A DNA stretch of 8,600 nucleotides, taken from NCBI GenBank assembly GCA_018663565.1, contig JABJQE010000006.1, positions 1 through 8,600 on the forward strand, given 5' to 3'. The stretch is from Phycisphaerae bacterium. GTDB lineage: Bacteria > Planctomycetota > Phycisphaerae > Phycisphaerales > SM1A02. The stretch's first letter is position 1, and every line of letters starts with the position of its first letter. This document shows, piece after piece, positions 1 through 6,384 of this stretch. The notes beneath the pieces are model-generated. The model saw nothing but the letters and a program-made list of their open reading frames with translations, was not told the DNA's origin and searched no databases. Made by a program: the position numbers and the translations under genes.

Positions 1-562
1 CTGGACCAAAGCACCGCCATGTTTGAAGCGGTCGATCGAGCGGAACGGCCTGGCACCCAGCGAGGCCGCGGGCGAGCATCGGTTCGTCGCGGCCAATCCA
101 CCACGCGATGGGCTCGCTTGGAAGTGCAAGCGTGCCAGGTGGCATGACGGCAACAGCGCCCTGGTTGGAGGCTCGGGACGGCACGTTGGCAACACTGGGC
201 ATCGTGAGTGGTCCTGGCCCCTCCCACAGAATCGTCCAAACACATGACTGGCGGGCGTTCGTGATTGCGGCGACGACAGCTGCATCAGCCACTGCGACAA
301 CCTCGGGCAACTCGTCGAATGCATCATCCATATCACTTCTGCGTGCCTCAAGCAGCACAGCAGCTTGATCGAGCGCGTAACTGCGTTCTTCAACGGACAA
401 TTCAGCGAGATTCGGCAAGGCGTGCGCGAGCGCTTCGTATGTAATGATGGCTGGCAACGCCCGCTGCCATGGTCCACCGTCAGCACCATCAAGCGGCCGC
501 GCTGCTTTGGCAAGGTCCATCCAGCGACCGAGCAACCCTGCCCATGTGATTGCATCATGCAT
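1..562 (-). CDS. Hypothetical protein, N-terminal part (runs off left edge)
   Basis: An open frame on the minus strand begins at the ATG at 562-560 and continues to the window edge without a stop, giving 187 visible residues. It starts MHDAITWAGLLGRWMDLAKA. The visible part has a mostly helical, Ala/Leu/Glu-rich first half (about residues 1-110) and a Trp/Pro-rich second half (segments such as VWTILWEGPGPLTMP and EPIAWWIGRDEP). I see no signal peptide, membrane segment or catalytic motif that I recognise, so no function is assigned. The composition reads like a real protein, and this frame is the only long uninterrupted one here that does so. In-frame upstream codons are open back to a TGA at 607-605, so a start slightly further upstream, such as the CTG at 589, cannot be excluded. 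No clear Shine-Dalgarno precedes 562. The gene diverges from the decarboxylase gene at 634, so both promoters must lie near 563-633. Confidence 0.65.
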   Translation of the reverse strand, partial: MHDAITWAGLLGRWMDLAKAARPLDGADGGPWQRALPAIITYEALAHALPNLAELSVEERSYALDQAAVLLEARRSDMDDAFDELPEVVAVADAAVVAAITNARQSCVWTILWEGPGPLTMPSVANVPSRASNQGAVAVMPPGTLALPSEPIAWWIGRDEPMLARGLAGCQAVPLDRPLQTWRCFGP

Positions 563-616
563 GATTGCATTGTGCCGTTTCCCGCTCAGTCTTGCAGTAG
601 ACTTTCACTTCAAATC

Positions 617-624
617 AAGGAGGA
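617..624 (+). promoter_or_regulatory. Strong ribosome binding site for the decarboxylase-family gene
   Basis: AAGGAGGA lies 9 bases before the ATG at 634. It is a near-consensus Shine-Dalgarno and fixes the start of the downstream gene. It sits in the 71-bp divergent intergenic region (563-633). I could not identify convincing -35/-10 boxes there. Confidence 0.8.
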
Positions 625-633
625 TTCACCCAT

Positions 634-2076
634 ATGTTTTTCGTTGCAATACTCATTCTCGCTGCGAGCACGACTCCGGCCACCTATGAAGCCGATGTCG
701 CGCCGCAGTTTCGACCCCTCGTCTCCAAGGACATCTACACCGGCCGGCTTGCTCGCATGCAAACTGCAGCGGGTGACAATCTCAGTGAGTCGATGATTCG
801 TGCGGCCGCAGCCTCTCCGTGTGGCGAGTGCCTTGCAGCGTTTATGGAGGCGTATGCAGATGAACCGCGGGTCGCCGCGGCTTTGAATGCAGTTGTGACT
901 GGGTTGCAGCCGCTCCCGGCATATGCCAATGCCACAAATCCGTGGTCGGTGTCCAACTCAGGCAAGGAACTCTACGCGCAGCTTGTGGGGACATGCACAG
1001 ACTGGTGCACTTGGCTTCCTCAAATATCCGGGAACTCAGACGACGGCCTGAAGTACATCCAGCAGATGGGATGGATGTACTTTGACAATCCAGCTGGGGT
1101 GGCGTTTGTGCAGGGACGAGATCCATTCGACGAGACCGATTCTTTGGACGCCGGGCTTCAACTCATGAGCAACTTCGCCAAGGAACGCGGGGCATTCATG
1201 GATTCGCCAGCGTCAACGTTTTTTGTCGATCAGTGGCTCAATGAACCTCGCATTGAAATTGAGGACTACAAGAAGCAGAAGGTTTCTCAGTACGTATCAT
1301 GGAATGACTTCTTCTCTCGTGAAATCACAGTTGATACGGCCAAGAAGGTTATTCCGAGCCGACCTGTGACGCTGCCGAACCGGGACTATGTCATCTCGGC
1401 GCCGACCGATTGCATCGTGAATCCGTTGGCCCAGTTCCTTATGCGTGATGGCGTGATACATCGCACCTATATTGAGGACCCATTCAACTTCGACATGATT
1501 CTTGACGTCAAGAACACGCCGATCAGCCTTACCGAACTTCTTGATGGCGTCCCGTCAAAGTACCGCGATCAGTTCATCGGAGGCACCGGGCTTTCGTGTG
1601 TGCTGATGCCCAACACGTATCACCACTATCACGCCCCCGTGAATGGCACAGTCGTACACGTCGGGATGGCCAGTGATGTGGGTACCTGGGGAAATGAGCA
1701 CTTTCCAGACTGGCTGCCTCCGACCGGCAATGTGGGGCAAATTGGGACTGACTTTGGTCAGTTTGCGAATTTCCAGCGTGGCATCGTGATTATTGAGATG
1801 GAGTACGACAATGCGCCCGGCCGATCGCCTGCGAAACTGACGGGCTATGTGGCGTCGATTCCAGTCGGACTTGGCACGATTGGCTCGGTCGTCTTGGACA
1901 AGGACATCAAGGTTGGCACCACGGTTCTGCGTGGCTACACGCGAATTGGGAGTTTCTACTACGGCGGCTCACTCAATATTTTGCTCTTCAGCAAGGGCAT
2001 GGTGTCTCCGGTTATCCAATCTCGAATGGGCAATCAGATCGCCATCATCGATGTGGGCAGTCTGCCGGCCAACTAA
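634..2076 (+). CDS. Exported phosphatidylserine decarboxylase-family protein (PsiD-like branch)
   Basis: This 480-residue protein belongs to the pyruvoyl-dependent phosphatidylserine decarboxylase family, whose members self-cleave to make a pyruvoyl cofactor and then decarboxylate an amino-acid head group. Visible family landmarks are DFFSRE (225-230), SAPTD with Asp259, YHHYHAPVNG with His330 and His333, and FYYGGS with Ser446. By alignment with known enzymes, Asp259, His333 and Ser446 match the Asp-His-Ser processing triad, and cleavage would fall between Gly445 and Ser446. Residues about 110-215 (including FFVDQWLNEP at 196-205) resemble the PSD-associated N-terminal domain found in fungal PsiD-type tryptophan decarboxylases, where I recall comparable motifs (YHRWHAPVNG, DDFFNRR, HFGGSS). 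The N-terminus MFFVAILILAASTTPA looks like a signal peptide, although it lacks Lys/Arg. Housekeeping Psd is shorter and membrane-bound. The substrate is unknown and could be a phospholipid or a free aromatic amino acid. Family is confident; substrate and export are inferred. Confidence 0.88.
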   Translation: MFFVAILILAASTTPATYEADVAPQFRPLVSKDIYTGRLARMQTAAGDNLSESMIRAAAASPCGECLAAFMEAYADEPRVAAALNAVVTGLQPLPAYANATNPWSVSNSGKELYAQLVGTCTDWCTWLPQISGNSDDGLKYIQQMGWMYFDNPAGVAFVQGRDPFDETDSLDAGLQLMSNFAKERGAFMDSPASTFFVDQWLNEPRIEIEDYKKQKVSQYVSWNDFFSREITVDTAKKVIPSRPVTLPNRDYVISAPTDCIVNPLAQFLMRDGVIHRTYIEDPFNFDMILDVKNTPISLTELLDGVPSKYRDQFIGGTGLSCVLMPNTYHHYHAPVNGTVVHVGMASDVGTWGNEHFPDWLPPTGNVGQIGTDFGQFANFQRGIVIIEMEYDNAPGRSPAKLTGYVASIPVGLGTIGSVVLDKDIKVGTTVLRGYTRIGSFYYGGSLNILLFSKGMVSPVIQSRMGNQIAIIDVGSLPAN

Positions 2077-2126
2077 CTTCTCGGGTGCGGTGGATTCAGC
2101 GTAGTCCGGTATTGCGGCATGATTGG

Positions 2127-2140
2127 CCCCCTTCTGGGGG
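2127..2140 (+). terminator. Possible weak terminator hairpin after the decarboxylase gene
   Basis: CCCCC-TTCT-GGGGG forms a compact 5-bp GC hairpin 50 bases after the stop at 2076. No T-tract follows, so it is at best a weak intrinsic terminator. An alternative pairing of TTGGCC (2123-2128) with GGCCAA (2150-2155) overlaps it. The decarboxylase gene and ftsK could therefore still be co-transcribed. Confidence 0.25.
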
Positions 2141-2180
2141 TGGAATGCTGGCCAAATCGGCCACTGAGAGCCGATGAACA

Positions 2181-4562
2181 GTGGTTATGCCACCATCTGC
2201 AACTGTTCGTGCCCGGGGTCAATCACAATCGCACCGCGGATCATCCGCGACGAATCCGCCTACTACTCCGCTCAAGTGGGCTGGTTGGGTGGTGGCGATT
2301 GGTGTGTGGTGCTTTCTTCTGCTCTCACTGGTGAGTTTCTCGTCTGCTGACCCCCCATCGCACACGGTCTCGGCCTATCCAGCCACAGTGTCGAATCTGG
2401 GTGGCCGCATCGGGGCATCTGTGTCCTATTGGTCCTTGCACACAATTGGGCTCGGCGCCTGGTTGATTGCTTCGGGCATTGGCGTGTGGTTTGTACTCAC
2501 GTTGATTGGTCGCCGACCCAATCACGCACCGCTGCGGGCAATTGGGCTTGTTGTGGCCGCTGTGGGTCTTTCCTCGCTGCACGCTGGCGTGTTTCCCACC
2601 ATGGGCGGTCTCGCTGGGGCACCTGGCGGAATGGTTGGCCATGCGATTGCGGGCTCACTCATTCCACAGTTTGGAGCCATTGGAACCGTATTGCTCGCGA
2701 TGGTGCTGCTCATCGTGGGCCTCGTGATTGCTGCCGACGAGGTGATGCTGGCCATGCCGGGCTGGGCCTGGCGGCGGGCAACTCAGCTCCGCGAGCATGC
2801 CCCTCGTCCAACAATGGGCTGGATGAAACGCCTCTCACTGCGTCCAGAGGGCGGAACGGCGGTTGCTGAGCCCGAGGATACGGAATACGAGGAGGAATGG
2901 GAGGACGAGGACTCCGAGGTTGAGGATGAGTATGAAGAAGACGAGTACGAAGACGAAGAGGATGATGACGAGGAGTACGAAGACGAGTGCGAGGTCGAGG
3001 CCGAAGAAGAGGAATCTGATCGCCCATCGCTGAGTAAAGAGCAACTCAAGGCCAAGATCGCCAAACTGCCCATTCGCATGTTTGGTGGCAAGAAGGCTGT
3101 TGCCAAGGATGAGGACATCCACCGAGAGGACTTTGAGGGGTATCAGTTCCCATCTGTTGAACTGCTCGCTGAGCCCGAGACGGGCTACTCCGAGAAGGCC
3201 GAGAATATGGTGCGAGATCAGGCAGAATCGCTTGAGAATGCCCTCACAACGTACGAAATCAACGCAGAAGTTACCGGTATCGACTCGGGTCCAACAGTCA
3301 CGCTGTACTCCGTACAGCTCGCCCCTGGTACACGTGTTGCCCGCATCAATAGCATTGCGAGCGACCTAGCCCGAAGCCTTGGAGCTCCGAATATTCGAGT
3401 CGTGCCCACCATGGCCGGCAAGACGACCATTGGTATCGAGGTTCCTAACCCGACCCGCGAGAAGGTCCGGCTTCGAGAGTTGATCAGTTCAGGCGCCGCC
3501 GATGGCATGGTGCTGCCAATGTTTCTTGGCAAGGACGCGAGTGGCGAGCCGCTCGTAGAGGACCTAGTCAAGATGCCGCATATGCTTATCGCTGGTACGA
3601 CCGGCTCGGGCAAGAGTGTGTGCATCAACTCAATCATCATGTCCTGGCTTTTCTTGAAGCGACCAGATGAGGTGAAGCTCATCTTGGTCGACCCCAAGAT
3701 GGTCGAACTCAGCATGTTTGGCGATATCCCGCACCTTGCGTGCCCGGTCGTGACTGAAATGAACCGTGCCGCCGCGATCCTGGACTGGGCTGTTCGCAAG
3801 ATGGAAGAGCGATACGAGATATTCCGTGAGGCGGGCGTTCGTGACATTCGCACCTTTAACGATATGAGCGAAGAGGAAAAGCGAGAGCGATTCCAGCCCC
3901 AGAACGATATGGAAGACGCGAAGATTCCCCGCTCACTTCCATACATTGTGTTCATCATTGACGAGCTCGCCGACATGATGATGACGAACAAGGAAGTCGA
4001 ACAGTCCATCGTGCGAATTGCTCAGAAAGCTCGCGCGGTTGGCATTCACCTCATTCTTGCGACACAGCGTCCGCAGGCGAACGTGGTGACTGGCCTGATT
4101 AAGTCGAATATGCCGTGCCGTATGTCATTCAAGGTTTCGAGTGGTATGGATAGTCGTATCGTGCTTGATACGAAGGGTGCCGAGGTCTTGCTCGGCAATG
4201 GCGACATGATGGTCGTCACGCCACGCGATCCAGAAGTACGCCGCGCCCAGGGCACACTTGTTGATGATGGTGAGAGCCGCAAGGTTGTGCGATTCCTCAA
4301 GACCGTCGCGGCTCCAAGCTTTGAGCGGCAGCTTATTCAGTTGCGACCCGGTACCGAAGGGGAGGTTGGGGCGGCTCCATCTGAGCGTGATCCTATGTTT
4401 GATGATGCAGTTCGCGTGATGATTGAGTCCGGGCGTGCAGCGTGTCTTTGCTCCAGCGACGAATGGCGATCGGATATAGCCGCGCATCTCGTTTGGTTGA
4501 CCAAATGGGGCAAGCCGGCATTCTCGGCGAGCACAAGGGTTCTGTGGCCCGCGAAGTGTTGA
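2181..4562 (+). CDS. ftsK: DNA translocase FtsK, main reading frame (frameshifted near its C-terminus)
   Basis: FtsK/SpoIIIE is a septum-anchored, ATP-driven DNA pump that clears and sorts chromosomes at division. Four membrane helices lie at about residues 33-54, 88-110, 118-137 and 164-184. They are followed by a hyperacidic linker (about 232-280), an alpha domain beginning with the YQFPSVELL motif, and the RecA-like motor. Walker A is GTTGSGKS (472-479, Lys478) and Walker B is VFIIDELAD (Asp594). The family signature ATQRPQANVVTGLIKSNMP and the LLGNGDMM segment are intact. The gamma winged helix begins at DPMFDDAVRVMIESGRA (737-753), but the frame then reads into 40 unrelated residues and stops at 4560-4562. 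The proper gamma sequence continues in the -1 frame to 4741, which would give a protein of about 853 residues. The start is GTG at 2181 or ATG at 2187; neither has a strong ribosome site (GAGAG at 2166-2170). Identity is certain; whether the gene is intact in the organism is not. Confidence 0.95.
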   Translation: MVMPPSATVRARGQSQSHRGSSATNPPTTPLKWAGWVVAIGVWCFLLLSLVSFSSADPPSHTVSAYPATVSNLGGRIGASVSYWSLHTIGLGAWLIASGIGVWFVLTLIGRRPNHAPLRAIGLVVAAVGLSSLHAGVFPTMGGLAGAPGGMVGHAIAGSLIPQFGAIGTVLLAMVLLIVGLVIAADEVMLAMPGWAWRRATQLREHAPRPTMGWMKRLSLRPEGGTAVAEPEDTEYEEEWEDEDSEVEDEYEEDEYEDEEDDDEEYEDECEVEAEEEESDRPSLSKEQLKAKIAKLPIRMFGGKKAVAKDEDIHREDFEGYQFPSVELLAEPETGYSEKAENMVRDQAESLENALTTYEINAEVTGIDSGPTVTLYSVQLAPGTRVARINSIASDLARSLGAPNIRVVPTMAGKTTIGIEVPNPTREKVRLRELISSGAADGMVLPMFLGKDASGEPLVEDLVKMPHMLIAGTTGSGKSVCINSIIMSWLFLKRPDEVKLILVDPKMVELSMFGDIPHLACPVVTEMNRAAAILDWAVRKMEERYEIFREAGVRDIRTFNDMSEEEKRERFQPQNDMEDAKIPRSLPYIVFIIDELADMMMTNKEVEQSIVRIAQKARAVGIHLILATQRPQANVVTGLIKSNMPCRMSFKVSSGMDSRIVLDTKGAEVLLGNGDMMVVTPRDPEVRRAQGTLVDDGESRKVVRFLKTVAAPSFERQLIQLRPGTEGEVGAAPSERDPMFDDAVRVMIESGRAACLCSSDEWRSDIAAHLVWLTKWGKPAFSASTRVLWPAKC
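2943..2986 (+). repeat. Short direct repeat inside the acidic linker of ftsK
   Basis: GAGTACGAAGACGA occurs at 2943-2956 and again at 2973-2986, a 30-base period, within a purine-rich coding tract of about 145 bases (2874-3020). It encodes the repeated EYEDE of the acidic linker. This kind of sequence expands and contracts easily and is prone to assembly error, although the frame stays open across it. Confidence 0.7.
4437..4445 (+). other. ftsK: Apparent one-base deletion (frameshift) in ftsK
   Basis: In the main frame the codons read CGT GCA GCG TGT and leave the FtsK family sequence after Ala753. Starting instead at AGC (4439-4441) gives SVSLLQRRMAIGYSRASRLV, the expected gamma-domain recognition region. 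One missing base between 4437 and 4441 explains this exactly. I see no classic heptameric slippery sequence, so a programmed frameshift is not supported. A sequencing or assembly error, or a real mutation, is more likely. Confidence 0.8.
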
Positions 4563-4741
4563 TTTCACTTGAAGAGTGGGAGCAAATGACAGCCATGGAA
4601 GCATCGAGCGATGACGCTCAGCCGCAAGCGTCAGCCGACGAATCCGACAGCGAGTTTACGTACGAGTACGACTACAACGAAGATCCAGATGGTCTTGATG
4701 GTGGCGTGCCCGATGAAATGCCCGGCGAACACCGAATGTAG
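4439..4741 (+). CDS. ftsK: FtsK gamma (winged-helix) domain and acidic tail, in the shifted frame
   Basis: This is the 3' end of ftsK, read in the -1 frame relative to the main frame. It would be called from the GTG at 4442 if treated as a separate gene (99 residues, stop TAG at 4739-4741). It carries the C-terminal half of the gamma domain: LLQRRMAIGYSRASRLVDQM, then GILGEHKGSVAREVLI. In FtsK this winged helix reads the short oriented DNA sequences that direct translocation and contacts XerD at dif. A tail of about 50 residues rich in Asp and Glu (SSDDAQPQASADESDSEF and onwards) follows. That tail is longer than usual, since many FtsK proteins end shortly after the gamma domain. There is no independent ribosome binding site, so it is not a real separate gene. 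It is the missing end of the protein encoded from 2181. Confidence 0.85.
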   Translation, partial: SVSLLQRRMAIGYSRASRLVDQMGQAGILGEHKGSVAREVLISLEEWEQMTAMEASSDDAQPQASADESDSEFTYEYDYNEDPDGLDGGVPDEMPGEHRM

Positions 4742-4987
4742 TGTGGTGTCCCTTAGGCGTTTCGCGCCGCGTGTTGCAACCATTCAAGTTCAGACCACCC
4801 ACCCTGCCGATAGACAGAGTGTGGTGATGGACGTTGAGGGTCCGGACAGGTCCCCGGCCACAGCGGCCCCGCTACTCCCCGCGTGCAACCACGCGGCGGG
4901 CATGCCTTCGGGACGCTGGAGGCTTCAGGGCATGGCGGCGAGGAGTCACTCTTTGCGACGGCCATGCAGGTATGGGCCTGATACATT

Positions 4988-4992
4988 GGAGG
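4988..4992 (+). promoter_or_regulatory. Near-perfect Shine-Dalgarno before a tiny open frame
   Basis: GGAGG at 4988-4992, within the longer anti-SD match GGAGGTGAT (4988-4996), sits 7 bases before the ATG at 5000. Spacing and complementarity are ideal, which is striking because ftsK and the Nif3 gene in this window lack clear sites. Confidence 0.45.
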
Positions 4993-4999
4993 TGATTAA

Positions 5000-5041
5000 A
5001 TGATTGATTCCTGTGACCACACGATGGAAACGCATATCTAA
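5000..5041 (+). CDS. Candidate 13-codon small open frame / leader peptide
   Basis: The ATG at 5000-5002 follows an excellent ribosome binding site and opens a frame encoding MIDSCDHTMETHI, stopping at TAA 5039-5041. Two small hairpins (5041-5075) and then a strong terminator-like hairpin (5099-5128) follow, ahead of the gene at 5185. The order of small frame, hairpins and gene resembles a leader-peptide attenuator, but there is no run of a single regulatory amino acid, and I could not draw a convincing antiterminator. It may equally be a chance Shine-Dalgarno and ATG inside an RNA, or a small independent protein. The support is only the initiation signal. Confidence 0.25.
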   Translation: MIDSCDHTMETHI

Positions 5042-5098
5042 CCCGCGCGAATCGACGGGTACGCACGGCGTGCGTTTCCTGTGAACTTAAACCAATGC

Positions 5099-5128
5099 AA
5101 CGGGCGAGGCCATGTGGCCTCGCCCGTT
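5099..5128 (+). terminator. Strong terminator-like hairpin
   Basis: AACGGGCGAGGCCA (5099-5112) and TGGCCTCGCCCGTT (5115-5128) are perfect complements. The formal 14-bp stem would open to about 12 bp with a 6-base loop. The following bases GTCTTATG are only partly T-rich. It most likely ends transcription from ftsK or from an RNA in the preceding intergenic region. It could also work as an attenuator, because the next gene starts 57 bases later. A symmetrical stem could serve either strand. Confidence 0.7.
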
Positions 5129-5170
5129 GTCTTATGCTGCTGTGAATCACACCCCCACCCCAATCGCTCC

Positions 5171-5178
5171 AAGGAGAG
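5171..5178 (+). promoter_or_regulatory. Ribosome binding site of the Met/His-rich protein gene
   Basis: AAGGAGAG with its AAGGAG core ends 8 bases before the ATG at 5185. This supports that start and the signal peptide that follows it. Confidence 0.75.
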
Positions 5179-5184
5179 TCTCTT

Positions 5185-6375
5185 ATGCATCTGTTGCTTG
5201 CTGGATCAATGGTCGCCACGCTTTCGGCCTGGGCTGTCACACCCTCCTCTGACATCTTTGACTCCGGACTGGCCGGACATTTCGCAGCGGCCATGCAGCA
5301 AGCAGATCAAGATTGCTTAGCCTCAACGCTGATTGTGGATGGTGGCTCAATGCTTGTCATGCTTGATGAGCGGGGCGATGTCACCGAGATAGATCTTGGC
5401 AGCATGCCCGCCATGGCGGCTCATGAGCTTCGCGTAGCGATTCCCGCACCATTTGCCGGCGCTCAAACGAGTATCACACGTGATGCGTTGATGTGTGCCG
5501 CGATGGGTGCTGCTGAGGAAAGTGAAGAGGTGCAGGTTGATGTTTCCGTGACCAATGGCTCAGGTGAAATCGTGATTGAGCACAATGGTGAACGTAAGGT
5601 TATTGCGATTGATCTTGATGCAATTGCCGAGGAATCCGGTGAGTCCGGAATTGATATGCACACGCTGATGAGCCAGATGATGAGCGGCGATATGACGCCA
5701 GGTGCGGAAGCAAAATTCGTAGTTGAAGTGATTGGTGAAGGACCAAGTGGCATGGGTGGTGGTCCCCGCGGAATGCCCGGTCATGGCGGAACGCAGCATT
5801 TCCAGGGAATGATGGGACACCCCGGCATGGGCGGACATGGTGATATAGATCTGCATGGTGCCATGATGGGGCACCCGGCAATGGGTGGCGGTCGTGGTGA
5901 TCATGAAGGCTCAGCTGCCAACATGCTCCGCCAGCACATGCACTTTCTTGCCGCAATGCGGGAAGATCCAGACGTGGCATGGCATATTATTGAATCACTT
6001 CCGCCAGAGATGCGCCGCGAGCACGAAGAGATACTTCACCAATTGATGGGCGGCGATGACAGGCACCGCGACAACGAGTTCTTTGAGCGAGTCGCTCAGT
6101 TTGACGAGAAACTCGCAGTGATGAACCACGCGGTTCAGCGGCTTTCAGACGAATCTGCCATCGCGGTGTTCGGAGTGTGGCAGGCTCGCGAGATGTTTGA
6201 CCCAGAAGCCCGCATTGGGTTGCTCGCACCAATGATGAACGATGAGGGTTTGATTCCCGCTGTTCGTAATGCAGCGTCGTTTGTTGTTATGGAGGCACTG
6301 GTCGACATCGGCGACGATGTTGGCGCCACCGAGTCGCTTGGCGATATGATTCGTCGCAACGGGAAAGTTGACTGA
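5185..6375 (+). CDS. Probable secreted protein of unknown function with a Met/His/Gly-rich centre
   Basis: I do not recognise this 396-residue protein. The N-terminus MHLLLAGSMVATLSAWA looks like a signal peptide with likely cleavage near Ala17, so it is probably periplasmic or secreted; there is no later membrane helix. Residues about 20-185 are acidic, including beta-like segments such as GEIVIEHNGERKVIAIDLDA. Residues about 188-240 are low complexity and rich in Gly, Met and His, with MMGHPGMGG at 209-217 repeated as MMGHPAMGG at 227-235. Residues about 245-396 are mostly helical and acidic (for example EDPDVAWHIIESLPPEMRREHEEILHQLM). Met/His-rich exported segments can bind copper or other soft metals, but no recognisable metal-site fold is visible, so that role is inference. 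The gene has its own strong ribosome site, follows a terminator-like hairpin, and converges on the riboflavin gene with a 9-bp gap. Confidence 0.85.
   Translation: MHLLLAGSMVATLSAWAVTPSSDIFDSGLAGHFAAAMQQADQDCLASTLIVDGGSMLVMLDERGDVTEIDLGSMPAMAAHELRVAIPAPFAGAQTSITRDALMCAAMGAAEESEEVQVDVSVTNGSGEIVIEHNGERKVIAIDLDAIAEESGESGIDMHTLMSQMMSGDMTPGAEAKFVVEVIGEGPSGMGGGPRGMPGHGGTQHFQGMMGHPGMGGHGDIDLHGAMMGHPAMGGGRGDHEGSAANMLRQHMHFLAAMREDPDVAWHIIESLPPEMRREHEEILHQLMGGDDRHRDNEFFERVAQFDEKLAVMNHAVQRLSDESAIAVFGVWQAREMFDPEARIGLLAPMMNDEGLIPAVRNAASFVVMEALVDIGDDVGATESLGDMIRRNGKVD
5809..5889 (+). repeat. 54-base period repeat encoding the MMGHPxMGG units
   Basis: Two 27-base units (5809-5835 and 5863-5889) encode MMGHPGMGG and MMGHPAMGG, exactly 18 residues apart. 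Several of the differences between them are silent (for example GGA/GGG, GGC/GGT), which suggests the repeat is old and kept at protein level rather than freshly duplicated. Confidence 0.75.
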
Positions 6376-6384
6376 CCTCTTCAC

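Larger units (their letters stand above)
4742..5184. other. Gene-poor, hairpin-rich intergenic region; possible structured RNA or leader
   Basis: No convincing protein gene fills these 443 bases. The second half is dense in inverted repeats: CCGCGTG/CACGCGG with a 4-base loop (4879-4896), CATGCCTT/AGGGCATG (4901-4934, one wobble pair), ACCCG/CGGGT (5041-5060), ACGCAC/GTGCGT (5061-5075), and a 14-bp perfect hairpin (5099-5128). Such spacing could be a structured noncoding RNA ending at the last hairpin, or a long leader of the gene at 5185. I looked for diagnostic cores of tmRNA, RNase P RNA, SRP RNA and the TPP, cobalamin, SAM and FMN riboswitches and recognised none. The first part (4742-4870) shows nothing I can name. 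GC-rich sequence forms hairpins by chance, so an RNA gene is only a suggestion. Confidence 0.3.

Noticed and set aside
365..796. Plus-strand 143-residue open frame overlapping the first gene and the start of the decarboxylase gene.
   Set aside because: Composition is unlike a protein gene, it has no ribosome site, and it overlaps two better-supported genes on opposite strands.
2783..3118. Minus-strand open frame full of serine repeats opposite ftsK.
   Set aside because: It is the reverse-strand shadow of the Glu/Asp linker; the plus strand carries the recognisable FtsK.
4437..4460. Programmed -1 ribosomal frameshift in ftsK.
   Set aside because: No classic X XXY YYZ heptamer; the nearby TGT CTT TGC would require poor re-pairing. 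A one-base sequence loss is simpler.
5048..5062. GAATCGACGGGTACG resembles the 5' end of tmRNA (GGATTCGACGGG), raising a permuted tmRNA gene.
   Set aside because: No tag reading frame, no matching T-arm with a CCA end and no complementary acceptor stem could be found around it.
4742..5128. RNase P RNA or SRP RNA in the gap after ftsK.
   Set aside because: The invariant cores (GAGGAAAGTCC and ACAGAA for RNase P; GGAAGCAGC for SRP) are absent on both strands.
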